This document shows positions 49,698 to 58,592 of a stretch of DNA of 64,000 nucleotides, in pieces. The translations under genes and the position numbers were made by a program. The number at the start of each line of letters is the position of its first letter. Position 1 is the stretch's first letter. The stretch lies in assembly GCF_019823105.1 (NCBI RefSeq), contig NZ_CP081958.1, positions 496,001-560,000 on the forward strand. Reading direction: 5' to 3'. The DNA comes from Halobaculum magnesiiphilum. Its GTDB lineage: Archaea; Halobacteriota; Halobacteria; Halobacteriales; Haloferacaceae. The notes beneath the pieces are model-generated. The model saw only the letters and a list, made by a program, of their open reading frames with translations. It had not been told where the DNA came from and made no database searches.

Positions 49698-50954
49698 ATG
49701 ACCGACCAAGCGAACCCCTTCGAGAGTCTCCAGGAGCAGGTCGACGACGCGGCGGCGCACCTCGACGTGGCCGACGACGTGCTCGAACGGCTGAAACATC
49801 CCGAGCGAGTGCTGGAGTTGAACCTCTCCGTCGAGCTGGACGACGGGTCGCTGGAGCGGTTTCGGGCGTTCCGGTCGGAGTTCAACGGCGATCGCGGCCC
49901 GTACAAGGGCGGGATCCGCTATCACCCGGGCGTCACGCGCGACGAGGTGAAGGCGCTGTCGGGGTGGATGGTGTACAAGTGCGCCGTCGTCGACATCCCC
50001 TACGGCGGCGGCAAGGGCGGGATCGTCCTCGACCCCTCGGACTACTCCGACGCCGAGATCGAGCGGCTCACCCGCTCGTTCGCCGAGGAGCTGCGCCCGT
50101 TCATCGGCGAGGACAAAGACATCCCGGCGCCGGACGTGAACACGGGCCAGCGGGAGATGAACTGGATCAAGGACACCTACGAGACGCTGGAGAACACGAC
50201 CGAACCGGGCGTGGTCACCGGCAAGTCGCTGGACTCGGGCGGCTCGGAGGGGCGCGTCGAGGCGACGGGCCGGTCGACGATGCTCACCGCCCGCGAGGCG
50301 TTCGACTACCTCGACACGGACATCGAGGGGGCCAGCGTCGCCGTCCAGGGGTACGGCAACGCCGGCCACATCGCGGCGTATCTCATCGAGGACATGGGCG
50401 CGAACGTCGTGGCCGTCTCCGACTCCTCGGGCGCCGTCTACGCCGAGGACGGGCTCGACGCCCGCGACGTGAAGCAACACAAGAACGAGACGGGCTCGGT
50501 GACGGGCTACGCCGGCGCCGACGAAGAGTTCTCGAACGAGGACCTGCTCACGATGGACGTCGACCTGCTCGTGCCCGCCGCACTGGAGAACGCCATCGAC
50601 GGCGACCTCGCCCGCGACGTGGAGGCTGACGTGATCGTCGAGGCCGCGAACGGGCCGCTCACGCCGGAGGCCGACGACGTGCTCACCGAGGCCGACGTAC
50701 ACGTGTTCCCCGACATTCTCGCGAACGCCGGCGGCGTCACCGTCAGCTACTTCGAGTGGGTCCAGAACCGCCAGCGGTTCTACTGGACCGAGGAGCGGGT
50801 CAACGAGGAGCTGGAGCGCCACATCGTGAGCGCCTTCGACGATCTGGTCGAGAGCTACGAGTCGCTCGACCTGCCGAACTTCCGCACGGCGGCGTACGTC
50901 GTCGCGGTCCAGCGGGTCGCCGACGCGTTCGCCGACAGCGGCAACTGGCCCTGA
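49698..50954 (+). CDS. gdhB: Glutamate dehydrogenase, second paralogue
   Basis: A 418-residue enzyme of the same family as its divergent neighbour but clearly distinct, with [56 protein letters not shown] and [22 protein letters not shown]. Conservation of the substrate lysines and the nucleotide loop supports activity. Haloarchaea often have separate NAD- and NADP-linked glutamate dehydrogenases; which is which cannot be decided safely from the sequence. The start ATG 49698 is consistent with a leaderless message. Confidence 0.94.
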   Translation: MTDQANPFESLQEQVDDAAAHLDVADDVLERLKHPERVLELNLSVELDDGSLERFRAFRSEFNGDRGPYKGGIRYHPGVTRDEVKALSGWMVYKCAVVDIPYGGGKGGIVLDPSDYSDAEIERLTRSFAEELRPFIGEDKDIPAPDVNTGQREMNWIKDTYETLENTTEPGVVTGKSLDSGGSEGRVEATGRSTMLTAREAFDYLDTDIEGASVAVQGYGNAGHIAAYLIEDMGANVVAVSDSSGAVYAEDGLDARDVKQHKNETGSVTGYAGADEEFSNEDLLTMDVDLLVPAALENAIDGDLARDVEADVIVEAANGPLTPEADDVLTEADVHVFPDILANAGGVTVSYFEWVQNRQRFYWTEERVNEELERHIVSAFDDLVESYESLDLPNFRTAAYVVAVQRVADAFADSGNWP

Positions 50955-51094
50955 GGCGCCGAGGGCTCGACCGCCCCGTCTCTCGCAACCGCAATCGCTT
51001 TCGCGTGAACGGAATCGGTCTCGCGGATCGGAACCCGTGCGATCGCCTCGCACGACCGGACTATCCCTATTGTCGCGGTCATCCTCGTGTTCAC

Positions 51095-52174
51095 ATGCAA
51101 CGCGCGCTCACGAGGCGACGCCTGCTCGGGGCGCTCGGACTCACAGGATCCACGGCGCTGTCGGGCTGTGTGGGCGGTATCTCCGGGCGCGGAGACGGCG
51201 CAATCACGGCCGGCGGCGTGTCGGGACCCCCCCAACGTGACGGTCCCTTGTATCAGCCGTGGGATCGCGAGACGGTGCGGGAGGCCGTCGTCGACGGCGG
51301 CCCCGGGAAGGACGGCATCCCGTCCGTGGACGACCCGTCGTTCGCGCCCGCGAGCGATGCGGAACTCGCCGACGACGAGGTGGTGTTCGGCTACGCCGGC
51401 GCCGAGGACGTGAAGGCGTACACCCAGCGCGTGCTCGTCTGGCACGAGATCGCCAACGACACCCTCGACGGGACGCCGGTCGCGGTCACCTACTGCCCGC
51501 TCACCGGCACCGCGATGGGGTTCGAGCGCGGCGAGACGACCCTCGGCGTCTCCGGACGGCTGGTGAACAACAACCTCGTCATGTACGACCGCGCGACCGA
51601 TTCCCGGTGGCCGCAGGTGCTCGCGACGGCCGTCGACGGCCCGCTCTCCGGCGACCAGCTCAGGGAGTTCCGACTCGTCTGGACGACGTGGGGGCGCTGG
51701 CGCGAGGCCCACCCCGACACGCTGGTGCTGACCGAGGAGACCGGCTACGCCAAGCGGTACGGCTCGGACCCCTACGGCAACTACAACCCGACCAGCGGCT
51801 ACTACGGCGGCGGGAGCCCGCTGTTCGAGTCACTCGACGATGGGTGGGCGGAGCGACAGGAGGACGCCAAGCGCGTCGTGATCGCCGCGCGGACCGCCGA
51901 CCGGGCGCTGGCGTTCGACAAGCCGGCGCTACGCGAGCGCGGGCTGCTCGCGAGCGACGACGGCGCGGCGGTCGCCGCGTACGACCCGCGCCTCGACACC
52001 GGGTGGGTGTACCGCACCGACGGGGTCGACGTGTCGCTCGCGGAGCCCGGTCGGGTGTCCGTGGACGGCGAGCGCTTCCGGGCGGACGACCTCCCGCTCT
52101 CGCGTGTGTACGGCTTCGACGCGATGTGGCACGCCGCCGGCGGCTTCTATCCGGAGGTGGAGTATGTCGCGTGA
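51095..52174 (+). CDS. Tat-exported lipoprotein with DUF3179 domain
   Basis: A 359-residue exported protein. The N-terminus MQRALTRRRLLGALGLTGS has a twin-arginine motif and is followed by the lipobox TALSGC, so it is probably folded before export and lipid-anchored. DUF3179 is recognisable from LVWHEIANDTLDGTPVAVTYCPLTGTAMGFER, with a conserved Cys in a YCPLTGTA setting, and NNLVMYDRATDSRWPQ; the Cys and His positions hint at a metal or heme site. The domain's function is unknown. It overlaps the next, membrane-protein gene by 11 bases, suggesting they work together. Confidence 0.88.
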   Translation: MQRALTRRRLLGALGLTGSTALSGCVGGISGRGDGAITAGGVSGPPQRDGPLYQPWDRETVREAVVDGGPGKDGIPSVDDPSFAPASDAELADDEVVFGYAGAEDVKAYTQRVLVWHEIANDTLDGTPVAVTYCPLTGTAMGFERGETTLGVSGRLVNNNLVMYDRATDSRWPQVLATAVDGPLSGDQLREFRLVWTTWGRWREAHPDTLVLTEETGYAKRYGSDPYGNYNPTSGYYGGGSPLFESLDDGWAERQEDAKRVVIAARTADRALAFDKPALRERGLLASDDGAAVAAYDPRLDTGWVYRTDGVDVSLAEPGRVSVDGERFRADDLPLSRVYGFDAMWHAAGGFYPEVEYVA

Positions 52175-52817
52175 GGCGGACGACGCCCCGTCGCGTCCGA
52201 TCCTCGGCGCCGCGGCGGCCCGGACCCGGCGGGCGCTCGCGGCGACGCTGGGGGACCGTGTCGCCGCCGCCGTTCTCGCGGGGTCGACAGTGCTGTATCT
52301 CCTCGTGTACGCGGTCGCCGTCGGCGACCTGGGACTGACGGGCGACGGTGCGGCGGGGGACGGTACGACGAGATTCGCGGCCGTCGACGTGATCGTCGCC
52401 GCCGAGCCGGTCGCTCGGGCGGTCGGGGGCGAGGCCGTCGCGCTCGTTCGGGTCGGCCCCGTCGAGGCGTTGTTCGCGCCGGCGACGCTCGCGGTCGCCC
52501 TCGGGCTCGCCGTGCTCGTCGGCGCGAACCTCGCGCTCTCGGTGCTCGCGTGGCGTCGACCCGCGGCGTGTGCGGTCTCGCCTGCCTCGGGACTCGCGGC
52601 GGGGGTGCCGGCGCTGCTGTCGGGGACCGCCTGCTGCGGGCCGCTGGTGTTCCTCGCGCTCGGCGTGCAGGCGACGAGCGCGGCGCTGACTGCGGTCACG
52701 TGGCTCCGCCCCGTCGCCGCGCTGCTGCTCGTCGCCTCGCTGGTGTGGGCTGCGTGGCGGCTGGACGTTCGATCGCCGGAGAGTGAGTTCCCGGCGAAAT
52801 CGCCTGCCGAGGCGTGA
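52164..52817 (+). CDS. Membrane protein with CCGP motif, partner of DUF3179 lipoprotein
   Basis: A 217-residue integral membrane protein with about four transmembrane helices (near 30-53, 104-128, 145-172 and 178-200). The segment LLSGTACCGPLVFLALGVQA, a paired Cys followed by Pro inside a membrane helix, resembles the vicinal-Cys feature of MerT-like metal transport proteins, but similarity is limited to this motif. Its start ATG 52164 lies inside the end of the DUF3179 gene (11-base overlap), so expression is coupled. It could handle copper, mercury or heme at the membrane; this is speculation. Confidence 0.7.
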   Translation: MSREADDAPSRPILGAAAARTRRALAATLGDRVAAAVLAGSTVLYLLVYAVAVGDLGLTGDGAAGDGTTRFAAVDVIVAAEPVARAVGGEAVALVRVGPVEALFAPATLAVALGLAVLVGANLALSVLAWRRPAACAVSPASGLAAGVPALLSGTACCGPLVFLALGVQATSAALTAVTWLRPVAALLLVASLVWAAWRLDVRSPESEFPAKSPAEA

Positions 52818-52860
52818 TCGCCCGGGAAACGCGAGGTACGGCTACCCGTCCCGGTTCCGC

Positions 52861-54543
52861 TCAGTCGTCGCGCTCGTCATCCTCATCGTCTTCGTCTTCG
52901 CCGTCCGCCGTCTCACAGTCCCCGGGGACGACGGCGGTCTCGCCCGCGTCGCGGTCGCCGTCGTCGGCGAACGGCGCGCCGATCGCGATGTCGCGAACGT
53001 CGTCGTCGGTCACGTCGCCCACGTCGGCGACCGCGAAGCCGGCGCGGTCGACCGAATCGTCGCCGAGGAACGTGGCGGTCGCGTCCGCCAGATCGACCGT
53101 CCGGCCGTCGTCGTCGCCGGTCACGAGGTAGGCTGCGCCCGCGAGGAGTCCGGCCTCGGAGTCGTGGTGGGGGGCGCCGACAAGGACGGCGGCGTACTCG
53201 TCACAGGAGTCGTCGACGCCGGCGACAGCGAATCCCGCGAGGTCGCCGCGTCGCTCTCCCAGCAGCGTCCGGTCGGCGTCCGCGAGGCTCGCGTCGGCCC
53301 GCGACTCGTCGTCGAAGTCGCCGCCGTGGACGACGTACGCGGCGCCGGCGTTGCGACCCGCTTCGTCGTTGTGCGGCGCGCCGACCACCACGTCGCCCGC
53401 GCCGTCGCCGTTCACGTCGCCGGCGACGGCGACGGCCCAGCCGGCCTTGTCGCCTCTCGCCTCGCCGGCGAATCGCGCCGTCGCGTCCGCCAAGCTCCGC
53501 TCCCCGTCGGCGTCCAGGGCGTCCGAGACGACGTACGCCGTGCCGGCGTCCGTCCCCTCCGCGTCGCTGCCGGGTGCGCCGACGATCAGGTCCGACCGAT
53601 CGTCGTCGGTCACGTCGCCGGCGGCGACGGCCCAGCCGGCCACGTGCTCGCGGTCCTCGCCGTGGAAGGTCGCGTCGGCGTCCGCCAGCGAGATGCTCGT
53701 CTCCTCCGGGCCGTCCCGGAGATCGACGACGTACACCGAGCCGGAGGCGTTGCCCGCCGGGTCGGCGGCCGGCGCGCCGACCACCGCAGCGCCGCCCTCG
53801 CCGTCGCCGGCGCTCAACACGTCGACCGCGAAGCCGGCGCGGTCGCGCTTCTCCTCGCCCGTGAGTCGGACGTCGGCCACGTTCGGCAGACTTCCATCTT
53901 CGATGTCGGAGCCCCCGTAGACGACGTACGCCGCGCCGGCGTCGGTCGCCTCGGCGTCGTCGCTCGGGACCCCGATGATCAGGTCGCTGTACTCGTCACC
54001 GTCGAGGTCGCCGCCGGCGACGGCCCAGCCGGCCACGTCGTTCTCGTCGGGCGCCGTGAACGTGTGGTCCGCCTCCGAGACGTCGATCTCGTCGGCGTCG
54101 ACGGGGCCGTAAAAGAGGTACGCCGCCCCGCCGTTCTTCTCGCTCGTGTCCGCGCTCGGCGCCCCGACCAGCAGGTCGTCGTGGCCGTCGCCGTTCACGT
54201 CGCCCACGCCCGCGACGGACCAGCCTGCGTAGTCGGCCCGCTCGTCGCCGACGATCAGCGTGTCGGCGTCCCCGAGGTCGATCCCGCCGCCGGCGACGCC
54301 GGCGGGTCCGCCGCCCGTCGAGGATGCCCGGTCGGCAGCAGGGTCACCGATCTCCGTGCCCACGTCGGTCGCGGCCGCGAGCCCGGTGACGCCGACCGCG
54401 GGTGCAACCACCAGCACCGCGACCATCACGATGACCGCCGCCGGAACCCGTCTCATCGCCTCGAACCGTCGATCACGCTCCCCATCGTCCGGTTCACCGC
54501 CGCCGAGTTCGGCCCCGTTGAGTTCGTCGTCGCTAGTGACCAT
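52861..54543 (-). CDS. FG-GAP seven-bladed beta-propeller surface protein
   Basis: A 560-residue exported or membrane-anchored protein. A 30-residue acidic leader precedes a hydrophobic segment (about 34-58; VPAAVIVMVAVLVVAPAVGV), then seven FG-GAP/integrin-alpha-type repeats of about 60-65 residues, each with an AG(W/F)xVAxxGDVxxDxxxDxxxGAP core such as YAGWSVAGVGDVNGDGHDDLL. The Asp-rich loops would bind calcium. Seven units make one closed propeller. The tail is Asp/Glu-rich. An alternative start is Met30 (54456), which would make the hydrophobic segment a conventional signal. It probably mediates adhesion or ligand binding; no ligand is evident. Confidence 0.88.
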   Translation of the reverse strand: MVTSDDELNGAELGGGEPDDGERDRRFEAMRRVPAAVIVMVAVLVVAPAVGVTGLAAATDVGTEIGDPAADRASSTGGGPAGVAGGGIDLGDADTLIVGDERADYAGWSVAGVGDVNGDGHDDLLVGAPSADTSEKNGGAAYLFYGPVDADEIDVSEADHTFTAPDENDVAGWAVAGGDLDGDEYSDLIIGVPSDDAEATDAGAAYVVYGGSDIEDGSLPNVADVRLTGEEKRDRAGFAVDVLSAGDGEGGAAVVGAPAADPAGNASGSVYVVDLRDGPEETSISLADADATFHGEDREHVAGWAVAAGDVTDDDRSDLIVGAPGSDAEGTDAGTAYVVSDALDADGERSLADATARFAGEARGDKAGWAVAVAGDVNGDGAGDVVVGAPHNDEAGRNAGAAYVVHGGDFDDESRADASLADADRTLLGERRGDLAGFAVAGVDDSCDEYAAVLVGAPHHDSEAGLLAGAAYLVTGDDDGRTVDLADATATFLGDDSVDRAGFAVADVGDVTDDDVRDIAIGAPFADDGDRDAGETAVVPGDCETADGEDEDDEDDERDD

Positions 54544-54821
54544 GGAACCCGCACGCGACGCGGGAGTTTTGTTATGAAGTTGACTCGATACGCGCCGGGA
54601 CGAGTAGCGTCACAGTACGTGGCGAAACGTCCGCTTTCGGTCGGTTATCCAGGGGACGGCTCGCGATCGAGAGACACCGACGTGAACCCGAACACGAGGA
54701 GGACGGCGCAGTCTTCGGGTACGGTCGGCCAACTCGGGTCAGTGTCGGGTGCGGCGCTCGACCGTGACACGTAGCGCTCTGCGATTCGCACCGTGAGTTC
54801 GAAGAAAATCTGAGCGTTTCG

Positions 54822-54871
54822 AGTTCGATGAAGCTTACGCCTCATCGAACTACGAAAATCGGAGATTTTCG
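54822..54871 (-). terminator. Two hairpins downstream of the sugar-acid dehydratase gene
   Basis: A perfect 10-bp stem (54822-54831 with 54842-54851, loop of 10) and a perfect 8-bp stem (54853-54860 with 54864-54871, loop GGA) lie just beyond the stop codon of the minus-strand dehydratase gene. The second has an AAAATC/GATTTT stem. They may end transcription or protect the 3' end. Confidence 0.5.
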
Positions 54872-54884
54872 ATTTGACTTCGAC

Positions 54885-56123
54885 TTACGCCTCGTCAAAC
54901 AGGGTCTCGCCGTCGACCATGTGTTCCTCGACGGTGTCCATGTCGAGGGTGAGGCCGATCCCGGGCTCCTCGGGGATCGTGATGTAGCCGTCCTCGATCA
55001 CGTCCTCCTCGACGAGGTCCTCCCACCAGCCCAGCTCGTAGGAGTGGTACTCGACGGCCAGCGAGTTGGGGATGGCGGCGCCGACGTGGGCGCTGGCCAT
55101 CGTCGCGACCGGCGAGGAGACGTTGTGCATCGCGACCGGGACGTAGTACTGGTTCGCCACGTCCGCGATCTTGCGGGTCTCGCGCATGCCGCCGACCTTG
55201 GGCATGTCGGGGGCGATGATGTCGACCGCCTGGTTCTCGATGAGCCGGCGCTCCTCGGTGACGCGGTAGCGGTTCTCGCCGACCGTGATCGGCGTGACGG
55301 TGGACTTGGTGACCTCCTCTTGCACCTCGAGGTTCTCCGGCGGGACGGGGTCCTCCAGCCACCACACGTCGTACTCCTCGATGGCGTCCGCGAGGCGCTT
55401 GGCGCTGCCGCCCGAGAACGTCCAGTGGCAGTCGAACGCCACGTCCGCTTTGTCCTTGACGCGCTCGGTCACTTTCTCGACGATCTCGGCCTTGTGGCGG
55501 ATCTCGCCCGGCCGGAGGTGGCGGTTCGCGCGGTCCTTCTCGAAGCCGGAGGGCACGTCGAGGTCGAACTTGAGGGCGTCGTAGCCCAGCTCCTCGACGA
55601 CGCGCTCGGCCTCGTCGGCACACGCCTCGGGGTCGGCCTCCTCCTCGGTGTGGCAGTCGCAGTACACCCGCATCTCGTCGCGGTACTTGCCCCCGAGCAG
55701 CTGGTAGGCCGGGACCTCGAGGATCTTGCCCGCCAGGTCGTGGAGCGCGACCTCGATGCCCGAGATGGCGGTGACGGTGACACCCTCGACAGTCCCCTCG
55801 CCGCTCATCTTCTGGATGAGGTGCTCGTACAGGCGGTCGATGTCGAGGGGGTTCTCCCCGACGACCATCGGCTTCATCCGCTCGATGAGTTCGGGGACGC
55901 CGGCGCCCCAGTACGCCTCCCCGGTGCCGACGATGCCCGCGTCGGTGTACACGCGCACGAGCGTCCACGGGAAGTTCCCGTCGACCATCGTGCACTGCAC
56001 GTCCGTGATCTCCACGTCGCGGCCGCCGCCTCGCTTCGCCGTCACGCCCATCGTCCCGCTCGACAGCTCCCGCATCGTGTACTCCGCGTTCGGGTCGTGG
56101 AGCGAGTCGTAGTTCCTGCTCAT
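54885..56123 (-). CDS. gnaD: Mandelate racemase/enolase-family sugar-acid dehydratase (probably gluconate dehydratase)
   Basis: A 412-residue enolase-superfamily enzyme. The capping domain (about 35-150) ends in VALHDLAGKI; the barrel carries YDALKFDLDVPSG (Lys and acid of the KxD-type motif), metal ligands in ADVAFDCHWTF (Asp), WWLEDPVPPEN (Glu) and ITVGENRYR (Glu), and a late VAMHNVSSPVATMASA with the general acid/base His. Length and sequence agree with haloarchaeal GnaD, which dehydrates D-gluconate to 2-keto-3-deoxygluconate in the semiphosphorylative Entner-Doudoroff route; a xylonate or galactonate dehydratase is the alternative. ATG 56123 gives MSRNYDSLHDPNAEY. Confidence 0.88.
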   Translation of the reverse strand: MSRNYDSLHDPNAEYTMRELSSGTMGVTAKRGGGRDVEITDVQCTMVDGNFPWTLVRVYTDAGIVGTGEAYWGAGVPELIERMKPMVVGENPLDIDRLYEHLIQKMSGEGTVEGVTVTAISGIEVALHDLAGKILEVPAYQLLGGKYRDEMRVYCDCHTEEEADPEACADEAERVVEELGYDALKFDLDVPSGFEKDRANRHLRPGEIRHKAEIVEKVTERVKDKADVAFDCHWTFSGGSAKRLADAIEEYDVWWLEDPVPPENLEVQEEVTKSTVTPITVGENRYRVTEERRLIENQAVDIIAPDMPKVGGMRETRKIADVANQYYVPVAMHNVSSPVATMASAHVGAAIPNSLAVEYHSYELGWWEDLVEEDVIEDGYITIPEEPGIGLTLDMDTVEEHMVDGETLFDEA

Positions 56124-56215
56124 ACTCGCCTGTTTACTCGCATTAGTGTAAAGGTTGGCAGTCTCTCGCGGGGGTCGGTCGCGAGGGACGGTCGGCGGTA
56201 CCCCGGCGGAACGAT

Positions 56216-56479
56216 TCAGCGACCGCCCGACGAGCGGACGAGCTCGACGGCGCGGTAGGCGCCGTACGAGAGCGCGACGAACCCGACGACGAAGACGACG
56301 GCGCCGACCGCGAGGCCGTAGTCGCGCCAGGCGACGTTGACGGCGACGAGCAGGAGGTACACCAGTCCGGCGAGCGCGGGCACGCCGAGGATCGCCGCGA
56401 TCAGGGATTTGGTCTCGTCGAACGGACGGCGGGAGGACACGGTGGTGGGCCTGACACGTTCTTGTGTGCTAAAGGACAC
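56216..56479 (-). CDS. Small two-helix membrane protein
   Basis: An 87-residue protein with two predicted transmembrane helices (about 27-49, LIAAILGVPALAGLVYLLLVAV, and 55-76, LAVGAVVFVVGFVALSYGAY) and basic ends. It has a polar N-terminal leader. I recognise no family; it resembles the many small haloarchaeal membrane proteins of unknown role. It borders the decayed transposase region. Confidence 0.65.
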   Translation of the reverse strand: MSFSTQERVRPTTVSSRRPFDETKSLIAAILGVPALAGLVYLLLVAVNVAWRDYGLAVGAVVFVVGFVALSYGAYRAVELVRSSGGR

Positions 56480-56719
56480 GGAATCCCGAGTGTTGTCACG
56501 ACGGCTACGCGTGTCACCACGAAGGACTGCCGAAGGTGACAGTCGCTTCCTGTTCGGTGATCAAATTTCGATCGCTTCACAGGAGCGCACCACGGTCCCT
56601 GTCTCGTTCAGAGAGTTTGAGAAGCGAGCAGCTCGCAATGAGAGGTGATCGTGCCACTCGCAGACCTACTCAGTTCCGGACTGGTTCGATGCGAATCGAC
56701 GGCATTCACTCATTTTCGT

Positions 56720-56877
56720 ATGGGTGTTCATTGAGTGTTCGACGTTGGTTACAACACCTTCGCCACCGGTACAACCATGATCGACCGAACCAACCGCTAC
56801 CTACTCAAACGCCCCTCGAGGCGGTGCTCGATTGGACAGTACCATTCCGGCAGCCGAACCTCCCATCTGGTGTGTGA
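56720..56877 (+). pseudogene. Transposase remnant (C-terminal end)
   Basis: The plus-strand reading ends HLRHRYNHDRPNQPLPTQTPLEAVLDWT, which has the YNHxRPxxxLxxxTPxE signature near the end of DDE (rve-type) transposases. The upstream catalytic part is missing, so this is a truncated insertion-sequence relic. The start position is approximate because no initiation site is preserved. Confidence 0.7.
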
Positions 56878-57306
56878 ACATATCCCAGAGGTTCGGTGAC
56901 GACCCAGTCGGCCACGGGGCAACATACAGCTATGACCACGAGCGAGTCGAACCCGACTGTTCCTCGCGCTGGGGTTCCTGCTGCTGTCGGCAACGAAGGC
57001 GGCTGACATCCTCACGGACGCCGTCGGGGTGACGCTGATCCCAGATCTACCCGAATTCTCCCTCATCGCGGTGGTCGTCTTCCGGGAGGTGAGAGCCGTC
57101 AACGGTTCAGGGGGCTCGGAACAAGGGTCGTACTGGCGACGGCCTGGTCGTCGAATTCTCCGCCTGTGAGGCGTACCGACGTACGGGATCACCCACGTAC
57201 CGTCGCTGCTTCCGATCGGAGGTACCGAAGACGCTCGCACGTGTACGCCTTCCCCGCCGTGAACAGCGCGCTGCTCGTCGCCCGGCTGTTCGAGATCCGC
57301 CTACTG

Positions 57307-57312
57307 TTTATC
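57307..57312 (+). promoter_or_regulatory. TATA-like box of the signal peptidase gene
   Basis: TTTATC is centred 28 nt before ATG 57338, the same hexamer and spacing as at fba. It supports ATG 57338 over the TTG four codons upstream. Confidence 0.55.
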
Positions 57313-57337
57313 CGATCGGGCGACGTTGTCCACCGCG

Positions 57338-58495
57338 ATGGGTGTTCGAAGCATCGTCGGGACCCTTCTCGGGGGAGCCCTACTCGTGGTTGTGGCCCTG
57401 CTGCTCGTCGGACAGCTCATGGGCCAGCCCGTGCTCCTCGGATACGTCTCCACGGGCAGCATGGCCCCGGCGCTCCAGCCCGGCGATGGCTTCGTCGCCA
57501 TCCCCCCCGCGTTCGCCGGGCCGATCGAGGAGGGAGACGTCGTCACCTTCGAGGCACGCGAGCTCAACGGCGGCGGACTCACGACCCACCGAGTGGTCGG
57601 TCAAACAGAGGAGGGGTTCATCACGAAAGGGGACGCCAACCCAGTCACCGATCAGGACGGGTCCGAGCCGCCGGTGTCGCGCTCGCAGGTCGTCGCGGTA
57701 GCATGGCAAGTCGGCGGCGACGTGGTCGTCGTTCCGAATCTGGGGGTCCTTGTAACGGGTGTCGGCGACCTCATCACCGGCGCCCAGCAGCAGTTGGCGG
57801 TGGCACTCGGAACCCGTGCGCTCCTCGGCACGCAGGGACTGGCGTATGTGCTGTTCGCCGTCGGCGTCGCGGGATACGCGCTCACTGCAGTGCTCGGCGC
57901 GCGGAGCCGGGAGCGCGTTCGCGGCGCCGTCCGACGGTCGACGGGGATGGCGAACGTCTGGACGATCGTCCTCGTGTTGGCGCTCGTGTTGGCGCTCGTG
58001 CTCACGGCGAGTATGATCTTCACCGGCGGGGAGAGGACCTTCGAGGTCGTCAGCTCCCAGAGCGACGCCGCCGGGATCCGCGTCATCCCGGTTGGCGGGA
58101 CGGAGGAACTCACCTATCGGATCCCGAACCCGGGGATCACGCCCGTCGTCGTATACCTGGAACCAGCGAGCGAAGGTGTGAGTATCGAGCCACAGCGGGT
58201 CCGGCTTGCGGGCGGCGAGGAGGCGAACGTCAGCGTCTCCATCTCCGTCCCGGACCGGACCGGCGTGTACGATCGAGGGTTCGTTGAACACCGGTATCTC
58301 GCGCTACTCCCCGCCGACGTTATCGACTCGCTGTACGCGATCCACCCGTGGGCGCCGATCCTCGCGATCAACGCACTTGTCTGTGGATTGTTCGTGCTCG
58401 TCGCGGTCGCGGTCGTCGGGTCCGGCGTGATCCGTCTCGACTCGCGCAATCCGAACGTCTCGACGCTCGACCGGATCAGACGCCGGCTCAGGTGA
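57338..58495 (+). CDS. Sec11/SipW-type signal peptidase I fused to Ig-like ectodomain
   Basis: A 385-residue membrane protease. After an N-terminal transmembrane helix (5-27) comes the archaeal/ER-type signal peptidase fold with the nucleophile Ser41 in STGSMAPAL, His84 in TTHRVVG (in place of a bacterial Lys) and Asp99 and Asp105 in TKGDANPVTDQDG. Beyond about residue 160 the protein has two more membrane helices (167-187 and 205-228), a beta-rich domain (230-335) resembling COG1470/NEW3-type Ig folds, and a C-terminal helix (345-370). Ser-His type enzymes include SipW, which processes fibre proteins. Its neighbours include small exported proteins with SipW-like signals, so it is probably their dedicated peptidase. 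Confidence 0.88.
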   Translation: MGVRSIVGTLLGGALLVVVALLLVGQLMGQPVLLGYVSTGSMAPALQPGDGFVAIPPAFAGPIEEGDVVTFEARELNGGGLTTHRVVGQTEEGFITKGDANPVTDQDGSEPPVSRSQVVAVAWQVGGDVVVVPNLGVLVTGVGDLITGAQQQLAVALGTRALLGTQGLAYVLFAVGVAGYALTAVLGARSRERVRGAVRRSTGMANVWTIVLVLALVLALVLTASMIFTGGERTFEVVSSQSDAAGIRVIPVGGTEELTYRIPNPGITPVVVYLEPASEGVSIEPQRVRLAGGEEANVSVSISVPDRTGVYDRGFVEHRYLALLPADVIDSLYAIHPWAPILAINALVCGLFVLVAVAVVGSGVIRLDSRNPNVSTLDRIRRRLR

Positions 58496-58555
58496 TCCGT
58501 TCCTCGTGGCGCGGTTGTTTTATTCTGTGCGGAACGGGGATGACTAACGCCTAAT

Positions 58556-58563
58556 CTTAAATG
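58556..58563 (+). promoter_or_regulatory. TATA-like box upstream of the coiled-coil protein gene
   Basis: CTTAAATG predicts transcription starting near 58585, a few bases before ATG 58593. It suggests a promoter separate from that of the signal peptidase gene. Confidence 0.45.
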
Positions 58564-58592
58564 TCTGGTTTGGTATACACCTGTAGGTTGCA

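Larger units (their letters stand above)
56480..57337. other. 858-base region of decayed sequence
   Basis: It contains no intact gene. It is less GC-rich than the flanks between 56560 and 56880, where a transposase remnant lies (see the pseudogene entry). A second open piece without a start, about 56932-57170, reads RLFLALGFLLLSATKAADILTD and then VVVFREVRAVN, which looks like the end of a small membrane protein and may also be a relic. The TATA-like box for the signal peptidase gene closes the region. Confidence 0.5.

Noticed and set aside
49640-49700. A single regulator operator between the two gdh genes
   Set aside because: The region is AT-rich but I see no convincing palindrome that could be separated from promoter sequence.
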